Part shown: one piece after another, positions 7,794 through 14,500 of the stretch
Position numbering within the stretch: position 1 is the first letter of the stretch
Layout: every line of letters starts with the position of its first letter
Assembly (NCBI GenBank): GCA_964416645.1
Contig: CAYQEZ010000044.1
Coordinates: forward strand, 1 to 14,500
DNA length: 14,500 nucleotides
DNA from: GCA-002282575 sp964416645
GTDB taxonomy: Bacteria; Pseudomonadota; Gammaproteobacteria; Thiomicrospirales; Thiomicrospiraceae
Direction: 5' to 3'
Position numbers and translations under genes: made by a program
The notes under the pieces: model-generated
The model's database searches: none
The model's input: only the letters and a program-made list of their open reading frames with translations
Told to the model about the DNA's origin: nothing

Positions 7794-8063
7794 TCAACGT
7801 AATGGTTCAATTTTATGAACTGGCTCACCGTTAATCGCCAACTTCCAATCAGCCATTAAGCTATCGCGATGAATCTCAATCCAAGCCTGTACCAATTTAG
7901 TTTGTGAATTCGGTAAACTACCACTCAATACCGAGCCATCATCAATGGCAAATGAGGCTTCATGCTCAGCATATTCGGCATGAATATGAGGGCGGTTGTG
8001 TTGTTTGTTATCATAAAAGTACATCATAATAACAATGCCATAAAACAATGAAATCGTTGGCAT
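7794..8063 (-). CDS. DUF4160-family small protein
   Basis: An 89-residue DUF4160 protein. The start MPTISLFYGIVIMMYFYD, the RPHIHAEY motif (about 24-31, two conserved histidines), the G-LP stretch (about 43-51) and the W-x-x-H/DW segment near the end (about 61-73) are family hallmarks. Function is unknown. The conserved histidines and the pairing with DUF2442 suggest a toxin-like or nuclease-like member of a two-gene module, but nothing here proves activity. AGGA lies seven bases before the ATG. It starts 32 bp after the end of the asparagine-synthase-like gene with no terminator between, so it may be read from the same transcript. It is the first gene of the cassette that replaces what would otherwise be an amidotransferase-glycosyltransferase neighbourhood. 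Confidence 0.86.
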   Translation of the reverse strand: MPTISLFYGIVIMMYFYDNKQHNRPHIHAEYAEHEASFAIDDGSVLSGSLPNSQTKLVQAWIEIHRDSLMADWKLAINGEPVHKIEPLR

Positions 8064-8095
8064 ATCAATATCCTGTTAAGCTAAGTCGAATTAGT

Positions 8096-10042
8096 TTACT
8101 TGATGTTTTCAACAAACGCTAACAACATCAACACTGTCCACAAAGGCGTTTTGAAATCACGTTGACCCGATAAATGCGCTTGCCATGCCTTACGCACCAA
8201 ACCCGCGTTCAATCCCAAAGCTTCCAAACGCTCAACCGTCAGCAAGGATTCCGCCCAATCGCGCAGCTCACCGCGTAACCATTGCGCCAGCGGCACAGCA
8301 AAGCCCTGCTTGGGTCTGTCCATAATCGAGCGTGGAATGTAACGATAGGTGAGCTCTTTTAACAACCACTTACCCACACCATCTCGACGCTTGAAATGGC
8401 GCGGAAAGCGCCAAGAAAATTCCGCCACACGATGATCTAATAAGGGAATACGCCCCTCTAAACTCACCGCCATGCTCGCTCTATCCACTTTGGTTAAGAT
8501 GTCATCGCTCATGTAGGTGCGCATATCTAAATATTGCATGATTTCATCCATCTCAGCTAACCCATCGGGAATGGCTTCCAACCCAGTCAATAGCGTTAAT
8601 GGCTCTTGCACGCCAGGCATCAGCGCTTGCATATCGCGCCAATGAGACACTAAGCCACGATAAGCATTGGCATGGGTATCAAAATAAGGCAGCACATCGG
8701 CAATTTTCGATAACTGATCGCCCAGATTGGCTTTGCCAAACACTCCGCCCAAACGATTGATCATCGTTGGTGGTAGCGTGTGCAATGCCTTAGATCCAAC
8801 CGAAAGCATTGAGGGTAAATTACCGCCCACTAAATTCCATAAGCGCTCACCCGTCGCGTAATGACTGTAACCACCAAACAGCTCATCTCCACCATCACCC
8901 GACAAAGCCACTGTCACCTGCTGACGTGTCAGCTGAGAAACCAAGTAAGTCGGCATCGCCGAAGAGTCAGCGAAAGGTTCATCGTAAATTTGTGTCAACT
9001 TAGGGATAACATCTAACGCATCTTTTGCCGTGACAAACAGCTCGGTATGCGCGGTTTGTAAATGCTTCGCCACCGCGCGTGCGTGTTCAGACTCATTGAA
9101 TCGTGCATCATCAAAACCAATCGAAAAGCTATTCACTTGCTGTGGCGAGGCTTGTTGCATCAATGCGACGACTAGAGAAGAGTCAAAGCCGCCAGACAAG
9201 AAAGCGCCCAAAGGCACATCGGCCTCCATGCGCAAGGCAACAGCATCTTTAAGCAAGGCATCGAGCTGATCAATCGCTTCTTGTTCCGTGCCAAGAAAAG
9301 GCTGACTAAGCGCTCGCTCAACCACGCCACGCGGTTGCCAATAATACTGAGCAATCGGCAACTGAAGCTGACTCAGCTCATGTTGTGCCAAGGTAAGATA
9401 CTGACCCGGCAACAACTTATGCATACCCTTAACAATACTGTAAGGTGCAGGCACATAACCATGGCGCAAATAAAGCGCTTGCGCTTGCGCATCGATTTCA
9501 GTCACAAAGCTGGGATGAGCGCGACACGCATCCAGCGTTGATGCAAAAAAGAAAATGCCATTCACCCAGCCGTAACTCAGCGGTTTTTCGCCCATGCGAT
9601 CACGCGCCAACGTTAAACTGGCTTGCTTTCTATCCCATAGCGCAAAGGCAAACATGCCATTAAACTGAGTCAACGCATATTCCACACCCCAATGCGCAAT
9701 CGCCGTCAGCATCACTTCGGTATCAGAGTGCCCACGCCAAGGCTGCGAAACCCCTTCTGCCTCTAACTGAGCGCGCAACTGATGATGATTATAAACCTCG
9801 CCATTAAACACCATCACATAACGTCCACAATGCGAATGCATCGGCTGCGCCCCAGCAGGCGATAAATCCATAATCGCTAACCGACGATGTCCCAGCACCA
9901 CACCATAGTTGGCATCACTCCACTCACCAGCCGAATCTGGTCCTCGTGCCAAAATAGCTTCATTCATAACGGCCACTTGCTGACGTAATGACGCATCAGA
10001 TTGGGTCAGTTTGGGGGCAATAAAACCAGCTAATCCGCACAT
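8096..10042 (-). CDS. asnB: Asparagine synthase (glutamine-hydrolysing)-like amidotransferase
   Basis: A 648-residue two-domain enzyme. The class II glutaminase domain has the N-terminal nucleophile Cys2 (MCGLAGF), RGPDSAGEW (33-41), GHRRLAIMDLS (51-61), the FNGEVYN motif (79-85) and GHSDTEV (104-110). The synthetase domain has the ATP-pyrophosphatase loop LSGGFDSS (282-289) and SGDGGDELFGGY (381-392). Family chemistry is transfer of glutamine ammonia to an adenylated carboxylate, classically aspartate. The length (E. coli AsnB is about 554) and the nearby glycosyltransferase place it with AsnB paralogues of surface-polysaccharide clusters, where the acceptor may be a sugar acid instead of aspartate. 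The need for Cys2 fixes the start. It is divergent from rmuC (131-bp gap) and is the likely first gene of the eight-gene minus-strand set. The asnB name is by family; the physiological substrate is open. Confidence 0.92.
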   Translation of the reverse strand: MCGLAGFIAPKLTQSDASLRQQVAVMNEAILARGPDSAGEWSDANYGVVLGHRRLAIMDLSPAGAQPMHSHCGRYVMVFNGEVYNHHQLRAQLEAEGVSQPWRGHSDTEVMLTAIAHWGVEYALTQFNGMFAFALWDRKQASLTLARDRMGEKPLSYGWVNGIFFFASTLDACRAHPSFVTEIDAQAQALYLRHGYVPAPYSIVKGMHKLLPGQYLTLAQHELSQLQLPIAQYYWQPRGVVERALSQPFLGTEQEAIDQLDALLKDAVALRMEADVPLGAFLSGGFDSSLVVALMQQASPQQVNSFSIGFDDARFNESEHARAVAKHLQTAHTELFVTAKDALDVIPKLTQIYDEPFADSSAMPTYLVSQLTRQQVTVALSGDGGDELFGGYSHYATGERLWNLVGGNLPSMLSVGSKALHTLPPTMINRLGGVFGKANLGDQLSKIADVLPYFDTHANAYRGLVSHWRDMQALMPGVQEPLTLLTGLEAIPDGLAEMDEIMQYLDMRTYMSDDILTKVDRASMAVSLEGRIPLLDHRVAEFSWRFPRHFKRRDGVGKWLLKELTYRYIPRSIMDRPKQGFAVPLAQWLRGELRDWAESLLTVERLEALGLNAGLVRKAWQAHLSGQRDFKTPLWTVLMLLAFVENIK

Positions 10043-10121
10043 ACTATCGTTACCTAAGTCAACTTTGTTTTAATAGCTGAATTGTGCCATAAAAAAAGGA
10101 TTTATTCTGTAACTATTCATC

Positions 10122-10142
10122 AACAATGGTTGTTATCATAAC
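10122..10142. promoter_or_regulatory. Two abutting small palindromes in the asnB/rmuC divergent region
   Basis: AACAATGGTTGTT (10122-10134, arms AACAA/TTGTT) overlaps GTTATCATAAC (10132-10142, arms GTTAT/ATAAC). Both are perfect but short. They lie 32-52 bases before the rmuC start, where an operator could act. Chance occurrence is quite possible, and no clear sigma-70 promoter could be placed on either strand of this 131-bp gap. Confidence 0.25.
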
Positions 10143-10173
10143 GCTATTCGTCTATCACTTAGAGAAGCCAAAC

Positions 10174-11514
10174 ATGCTCACCCTGCCTTTTGACCCCTTA
10201 TGGCTTTATGCTTTAATCATCCTAATGGCACTGCTCGCCATAGCACTGTGGCAACAAAAACTCAACGCACAACATCAAGCGTCGCTCATTGAGCAAAACT
10301 TTGCTTTACAAGTAGCACAATACGAACAAAGATTAAGTGACATTCAACAAGCGCAACAAGAACAACAACAGCGCAACCAATACTTACAGCAAGAAATTAC
10401 TGGGCTGAAAATCGAATTAGCCGAAAGCAATACCCTACTGAACAAAGAACGCAGCCTCGGTGAAGAAAAACAACAGTTGCTCGAAGAAGCCAAAACAGCA
10501 CTAACCCATCAATTCCAAGCGCTAGCAGGAGACATATTGCGACAAACGGGCGAGCAATTACAACAACAGCAACAACAGAGTTTGGTCGGCTTAATGACCC
10601 CTTTCAAAGAAAATCTGTCCGAATTCAAACAGCGTATGGAAGAGCTCCACCGCTTAGATACCACCGAACGCACCCGCCTATCGGAACAAGTGCATCACCT
10701 GATGAAAACCAGCGCCCAAGTCAGCGAGCAAACCCACGCCCTAACCAAAGCACTCACGGGTCAAGCGAAAAGCCAAGGCGATTGGGGTGAACTGGTGCTA
10801 GAACGCTTATTGGAAATGGCAGGGTTAATCGAAGGACTTCATTATCAAACCCAACACAGCACCCACAACGACGAAGGCGCACGTCAACGCCCCGATATCC
10901 TGTTACTGCTGCCCGAAAACAAACACCTCATCATCGACAGCAAAGTATCACTGACCGCCTACACGCGCTTGGTTAATGCTGAACAGGAACAGAGCGAACA
11001 ACAGGCAGCACAAGACCACCTCACCAGCGTGCGCCAACACATTTTAGGGCTCAGTCGTAAAAACTACACCGCAGGCAAAGGCATCAACAGCCCCGACTTT
11101 GTTATTTTATTCATGCCTATCGAATCGGCACTGCTCAGCGCCGCGCGTGCCGATCAACAACTCTACGAATTTGCCTGGCAACACAATGTACTGCTCACCT
11201 CGCCCAGCACCCTGTTATTCGTATTGCGCATGGTTAGCCAACTCTGGCGTAATGCCCAGCAGCAACAGAATGTACAAGACATCATTAACCGTGGCGAAAA
11301 GCTGCTCGACAAACTCAATGGCTTCGCCACCGACCTTGATAAAATTGGTGCGCAACTCGATGCCACCCAGAAAACCTGGCAAGACGCCAAAACCAAATTT
11401 GCGGGACGAGGTGGCTTACTATCTCAAGCACATACCCTGTCCCAACTCGGCGTTAAACCGAGCAAGCCCTTGCCGCCTTTAAGCGATAATGAAGCGCTTG
11501 ACTTATTACCTTAA
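10174..11514 (+). CDS. rmuC: DNA recombination protein RmuC homologue
   Basis: RmuC limits inversions and recombination at short inverted repeats; the family carries a predicted PD-(D/E)XK-type nuclease domain. From the ATG at 10174 the protein has 446 residues (E. coli RmuC about 475). It has one N-terminal membrane segment (about 8-26, LWLYALIILMALLAIALW), a long Gln/Glu-rich coiled coil (about 30-180), then the conserved domain with GDWGE (202-206), RPDILL (D241), IIDSKVS (D255, K257) and FMPIES (313-318). An in-frame ATG at 10126 would add 16 residues, but 10174 follows a purine-rich AGAGAAG and starts directly before the membrane anchor, as usual. The gene is divergent from the asparagine-synthase-like gene, and the MITE-like element follows 19 bp after its stop. 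Confidence 0.93.
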   Translation: MLTLPFDPLWLYALIILMALLAIALWQQKLNAQHQASLIEQNFALQVAQYEQRLSDIQQAQQEQQQRNQYLQQEITGLKIELAESNTLLNKERSLGEEKQQLLEEAKTALTHQFQALAGDILRQTGEQLQQQQQQSLVGLMTPFKENLSEFKQRMEELHRLDTTERTRLSEQVHHLMKTSAQVSEQTHALTKALTGQAKSQGDWGELVLERLLEMAGLIEGLHYQTQHSTHNDEGARQRPDILLLLPENKHLIIDSKVSLTAYTRLVNAEQEQSEQQAAQDHLTSVRQHILGLSRKNYTAGKGINSPDFVILFMPIESALLSAARADQQLYEFAWQHNVLLTSPSTLLFVLRMVSQLWRNAQQQQNVQDIINRGEKLLDKLNGFATDLDKIGAQLDATQKTWQDAKTKFAGRGGLLSQAHTLSQLGVKPSKPLPPLSDNEALDLLP

Positions 11515-11533
11515 AATACGTATCTTGAAAAAC

Positions 11534-11713
11534 TTAAGGGCAACTCTAATAACCCAATGGGTAGGAAGTTTCTGCTTACGCAGCACTAAAGTGTGAAGGA
11601 AGGGGTTGCTAAAAATAGCATGTAACACAGTGATAAAACCCCTTCTTTCAGCTAAAAAATAAACTTGGGAAGTCTAAAAACAAGCGAAGCGAGGTTTTTA
11701 GAGGTTCCCTTAA
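11534..11713. mobile_element. MITE-like element with 21-bp terminal inverted repeats
   Basis: This 180-bp block fills most of the 258-bp rmuC-mcp gap. Its ends, TTAAGGGCAACTCTAATAACC and (right end, reverse complement) TTAAGGGAACCTCTAAAAACC, match at 18 of 21 bases. TTAA at each outer edge may be a 4-bp target duplication or part of the repeat; being palindromic, it fits either. Inside, AAGTTT (11566-11571) pairs with AAACTT (11661-11666), and GAAGGAAGGGGTT (11595-11607) pairs at 12 of 13 positions with AACCCCTTCTTTC (11637-11649). GCTAAAAATAGC (11608-11619) forms a small hairpin, and CTAAAAAC/GTTTTTAG (11674-11681, 11694-11701) makes a subterminal hairpin. There is no ORF of note. It looks like a non-autonomous derivative of an IS with GGGAACCTC-type ends (possibly IS5-like, by memory only). 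Confidence 0.7.
11595..11649. repeat. Central imperfect palindrome of the MITE-like element
   Basis: The arms 11595-11607 and 11637-11649 pair at 12 of 13 positions around a 29-base spacer that contains its own hairpin (11608-11619). As RNA this would be a stable stem downstream of rmuC. It could help end or protect the rmuC transcript, but no T run follows, so it is not a standard terminator. Confidence 0.65.
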
Positions 11714-11772
11714 TTATTTCGATATACCCACCCAAATAACCGCCGTTTAACAACAAGCTTCAAGGTGCTTAA

Positions 11773-13497
11773 ATGAATTTAAAAACTAAACTCTTCGTAT
11801 TTATTTGCATCTTATTTATCATTTGCGTTGGTCTTTATGGCTGGGTGATTCATTTACAGTCTGTTGATGCCCGCAGCATCATCGCACAACAACTTCAACA
11901 GCTTGCACAGCAACAAGCAACGCTTGCCCCTACACTCGCAGAACTGAGCCAAGACATTCACCAACGGCTCGTCAACTTAATTATTCATGGATTGATGGTG
12001 CTGGCTGGTTTAGTCATGGTGGTTGCCATTCTCATCTATCTGGTCATCAGCTACATGCTACGTCCATTAGACCAGCTTGCCGACACCATGCGCGATATTA
12101 GCCAAACGGGCGAACTCGATCGTCAAGCACCAGAGGTGGGCGATAAAGAACTGGTACAACTCGCACAGCAATTTAATCTACTCTCACAACAAACCTACTT
12201 CTCTGTTTTACAAGCGCAGCAAACCTTAGATGAACTGACTAAGGGCAATTTTGATGCGCGTATGTCGGGCGAGTATCAAGGCTGCTTAGGTATGCTATCA
12301 GACAGTATTGCACTAACCGCAGACATTCTCACACGCAACCATCAAGCCTTACACGCCACCATGAGCAACATCAGTGCAGGCAAACTTAACAGCGATGCAC
12401 AAACTCCAGAAGTGGTTCGACAAGCCGTAGAGCAAATCACCCACTTCAACCAACAAATGAGCCAGGCCGTAGCCGAACTGGCACAGGGCAACTTCAGCAT
12501 CAAGGTCGAAGGCGTGGGTGACTTTGGACAAACCGCACAGCAATTTATGCGCTCCATGCACACCCTTCAGGCATCCCTCACCGATATTGGTCAGTGTATT
12601 AGCCAATTAGCGCATGGTAATTTAACGGTCAAAGTTCAAGCCCATCCTGGCTATTTAGGGGAGCTGGCAGAAAACATTAACCAAGCATTAGCTTCACTCG
12701 CACAAGCGATTAATCATGTACAAACACAGTCACAAGGCTTTACTCAGTTATCGTTACAACTCGGCGACACCTCTAGTCTACTGCACAACGTCAATACACA
12801 AGTACATCAAGTCTTAGAGCAAGCCAATCACAGTCGTCAACAAATGCTAAGCGCCGTAACACAAATGCAGCAGGAAATTCATACGGCCACCCACATTGCG
12901 CAAGATAATCGCCAACAGTTACAACAAACCACCCAAGCGATGAGCCAGTCAGTAAACTCAATGCAACGCATTCAACACACCTCAGCTCAAATTAACAACA
13001 TCGTCGGTCTCGTAGACACCATTGCCTTTCAAACCAACTTACTTGCACTGAACGCAGCGGTCGAAGCCGCCAGAGCAGGCGAACATGGGCGTGGCTTTGC
13101 CGTCGTTGCCAGTGAAGTACGTGCCTTAGCAGGTAAATCGGCTGATGCCGCGCAAGAAATTCGTCAACTGATCGATACCTCACTGCAACAAGTAAATGAC
13201 GGTGCCAACACAATACAGCAAGCATCCAATGCCTTAACCAGCATGAGCGAACAAACCGAACGCCTACAAGCCAGCCTGTCACAAGCCGATCAAGCAGCAC
13301 GTTCAGTCGAACTGTCGGTGGCACAAACCAGTAGCGCTCTCACTGAGGTATCCAGCCAAGAAAATGTACTAAATCAACAGGTACAGCAACTCAATCACAT
13401 AGCAGCACAGATACAACAGCAAGCCGAAACACTGAATGAAGAAACCATGCAGTTTAATACAGGAATGCGTGCATCACCGCAAGCATTAATGACATAG
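11773..13497 (+). CDS. Methyl-accepting chemotaxis protein with multiple HAMP-like segments
   Basis: A 574-residue chemoreceptor. There is a membrane segment at about 7-26, a short predicted periplasmic part of some 40 residues (27-68), a second membrane segment at about 71-94, then a HAMP domain beginning RPLDQLADTM (about 97-150). Further HAMP-like units follow, marked by repeated L-x-x-GNF/GNL signatures at about 157, 203, 238 and 282. The cytoplasmic signalling hairpin is intact: the tip DTIAFQTNLLALNAAVEAARAGEHGRGFAVVASEVRALA spans 415-453 and would bind CheA/CheW. There is no recognised ligand domain and no C-terminal CheR-tethering pentapeptide. A Shine-Dalgarno AAGGTG lies five bases before the ATG. 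No che genes lie nearby, so it is an orphan receptor. It may serve taxis or a Chp/Pil-type twitching pathway; sequence does not decide. Confidence 0.93.
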   Translation: MNLKTKLFVFICILFIICVGLYGWVIHLQSVDARSIIAQQLQQLAQQQATLAPTLAELSQDIHQRLVNLIIHGLMVLAGLVMVVAILIYLVISYMLRPLDQLADTMRDISQTGELDRQAPEVGDKELVQLAQQFNLLSQQTYFSVLQAQQTLDELTKGNFDARMSGEYQGCLGMLSDSIALTADILTRNHQALHATMSNISAGKLNSDAQTPEVVRQAVEQITHFNQQMSQAVAELAQGNFSIKVEGVGDFGQTAQQFMRSMHTLQASLTDIGQCISQLAHGNLTVKVQAHPGYLGELAENINQALASLAQAINHVQTQSQGFTQLSLQLGDTSSLLHNVNTQVHQVLEQANHSRQQMLSAVTQMQQEIHTATHIAQDNRQQLQQTTQAMSQSVNSMQRIQHTSAQINNIVGLVDTIAFQTNLLALNAAVEAARAGEHGRGFAVVASEVRALAGKSADAAQEIRQLIDTSLQQVNDGANTIQQASNALTSMSEQTERLQASLSQADQAARSVELSVAQTSSALTEVSSQENVLNQQVQQLNHIAAQIQQQAETLNEETMQFNTGMRASPQALMT

Positions 13498-13557
13498 ACA
13501 AATCAGCAATACACAGGCTATGATGCAACCGACATACTCAGAAAAGGAATAAGATTC

Positions 13558-13959
13558 ATGGCAAATGCAACCACATCCATTCAACTGCCCAAACCGATTA
13601 TGATCGGCGCTGGCATACTTATCTTGTTAGGCCTATTTCTCGCTTCTGGCGATCCTGGCAAGAAAGAGCGCGAGCGATTGCGCGCGGCATTGACAGAAGC
13701 ACAAGCTAAAATTTCTGCCTTAGAAACGGTTCAATCGGAACAACAAGCACTGCTTAAAGCACAACAAGACAACAGTCAATTGCTGTTGCGCCGCTTAGAA
13801 GTGAGCGAAGAAAATCAACATCGTTTGCGTGCGCGTATAGATGAAACAGAACGTCAGCTGGCTGCTCAACGCAAAGCAGCGGTAACAGCCAACAAAGCCC
13901 CCGTAAAACCAACCAGTACCACCAAACCCATCGCCAAAAGTACGACAACTAAAAAATAG
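13558..13959 (+). CDS. Small membrane-anchored coiled-coil protein, unknown function
   Basis: A 133-residue protein not assigned to a family. It has a short N-terminal tail, one membrane segment (about 14-30, IMIGAGILILLGLFLAS), a Glu/Gln/Arg-rich coiled-coil region (about 35-107) and a Lys/Thr/Pro-rich basic tail (about 108-133, ending in TTTKK). AAGGA lies nine bases before the ATG, and codon use looks like its neighbours, so it is likely real. It starts 60 bp after the chemoreceptor gene on the same strand with no terminator seen, so the two may be co-transcribed; a role near the receptor array is possible but unsupported. It ends seven bp before the convergent ycgN-like gene. Confidence 0.75.
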   Translation: MANATTSIQLPKPIMIGAGILILLGLFLASGDPGKKERERLRAALTEAQAKISALETVQSEQQALLKAQQDNSQLLLRRLEVSEENQHRLRARIDETERQLAAQRKAAVTANKAPVKPTSTTKPIAKSTTTKK

Positions 13960-13966
13960 TAGCTGA

Positions 13967-14437
13967 TTAGCCTACTCTATCCAAAGGCCATGTCACCACA
14001 TGGTCTTCTAACTCGTCATCCGTAACATCCAACTCACTCACTAATGGCATACCCGCAATGCCAGCGCCATAATCGTTGGTGCTATTCGCGTTTTCCGTAA
14101 CTAACGGATGCCATGCCAGCAGTGGTTTATGCTCATACAAGCGACGATAAGCGCAATCGGGTGGCATCCACTCTAGGTCTTCTAAATTATCTCTACTCAA
14201 CTTCACGCAGTCAGGCACAAATTGCTGACGCTGTGGATAGTTTTTACAACGTCCTGAACTGCAATCTAACAGCTGGCAAGCCACATCCGTAAAGTAAATA
14301 CGCTCGGATGCAGCATCTTGAATTTTAACCAAGCAGCACTTACCACAACCATCGCACAGACTTTCCCATTGTTCATCGCTCATTTCAGTCAGCGGCGTTG
14401 TTTCCCACCAAGGTTGTTCGACTTTTCTCATTTCCAT
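13967..14437 (-). CDS. ycgN: YcgN-family (UPF0260) cysteine-rich protein
   Basis: A 156-residue protein matching UPF0260/YcgN (E. coli about 153 residues), within the CxxxCxxC zinc/iron-chelating family. The N-terminal EMSDEQWESLCDGCGKCC is diagnostic. Cysteines at 28, 31, 34, 35, 54, 59, 64 and 77, plus 95 in PPDCAYR, could coordinate metal. Function is unproven; metal binding is inferred from the cysteines. GAGAAG lies five bases before the ATG at 14437, which is preferred over the in-frame ATG two codons later. The gene converges on the small coiled-coil gene with a 7-bp gap and no visible terminator. The remaining 14438-14500 is the 5' flank, where no confident promoter could be placed. 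Confidence 0.92.
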   Translation of the reverse strand: MEMRKVEQPWWETTPLTEMSDEQWESLCDGCGKCCLVKIQDAASERIYFTDVACQLLDCSSGRCKNYPQRQQFVPDCVKLSRDNLEDLEWMPPDCAYRRLYEHKPLLAWHPLVTENANSTNDYGAGIAGMPLVSELDVTDDELEDHVVTWPLDRVG

Positions 14438-14500
14438 ACAGGCTTCTCTTTAAACAGATACCAGTGTTATTATCAAGCACTCAATTAACGAATACCACTG

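Noticed and set aside
10360..10580. CAA/CAG-rich stretches in rmuC as a microsatellite or repeat
   Set aside because: They encode the glutamine-rich coiled coil with mixed codons and no constant unit, so they reflect protein composition.
11674..11701. Intrinsic terminator at CTAAAAAC/GTTTTTAG after rmuC
   Set aside because: The T run is part of the stem, the loop is 12 bases and no T tract follows; it is better explained as a subterminal hairpin of the MITE-like element.
1..14500. CRISPR array
   Set aside because: No regularly spaced direct repeats were seen anywhere in the window.

Overview
The window is chromosomal DNA of a gammaproteobacterium. argH, rmuC, a ycgN-type gene (UPF0260) and a CCA-encoding tRNA-Thr all fit that class. 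From memory, the ArgH sequence resembles Moraxellaceae/Pseudomonadales enzymes, so that is a plausible but unproven placement. Hand-counted sample lines are about 50-57% G+C in the housekeeping genes and lower, about 37-47%, in much of the defence block.

Layout. Positions 1-90 hold the 3' part of a tRNA-Thr(UGU) gene and its intrinsic terminator. argH (177-1562, +) follows. A long block on the minus strand, 10042 down to 1537, contains in transcription order: a glutamine-dependent asparagine-synthase-like amidotransferase, a DUF4160 protein, a DUF2442 protein, a type III restriction-modification methyltransferase (Mod), a VapB-like antitoxin, a PIN-domain (VapC/FitB-like) toxin, the type III Res helicase-nuclease, and a GT4 glycosyltransferase that overlaps the end of argH tail to tail. 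Gaps are 32 bp or less and most junctions overlap, so all eight genes may form one transcript. On the plus strand come rmuC (10174-11514), a 180-bp MITE-like inverted-repeat element (11534-11713), a methyl-accepting chemotaxis protein with several HAMP-like segments (11773-13497), and a small membrane-anchored coiled-coil protein (13558-13959). A ycgN-like gene (13967-14437, -) closes the window.

How the genes work together. The core is a type III R-M operon with a PIN toxin-antitoxin pair wedged between mod and res by 1-4 nt overlaps, and a second TA-like pair (DUF4160/DUF2442) directly upstream of mod. The whole defence cassette lies between two genes typical of surface-polysaccharide loci (asparagine-synthase-like amidotransferase and glycosyltransferase). 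The glycosyltransferase start codon overlaps the res stop codon. The probable target-recognition region of Mod is markedly AT-richer than the rest of the gene, which suggests a swapped specificity.

The most interesting items are the R-M/TA interleaving, the splitting of a carbohydrate gene pair by a defence cassette, and the MITE-like element. No CRISPR array, integrase, complete IS or phage gene was seen. No gene-free stretch exceeds 300 bases; the longest (11515-11772) is mostly the MITE-like element.
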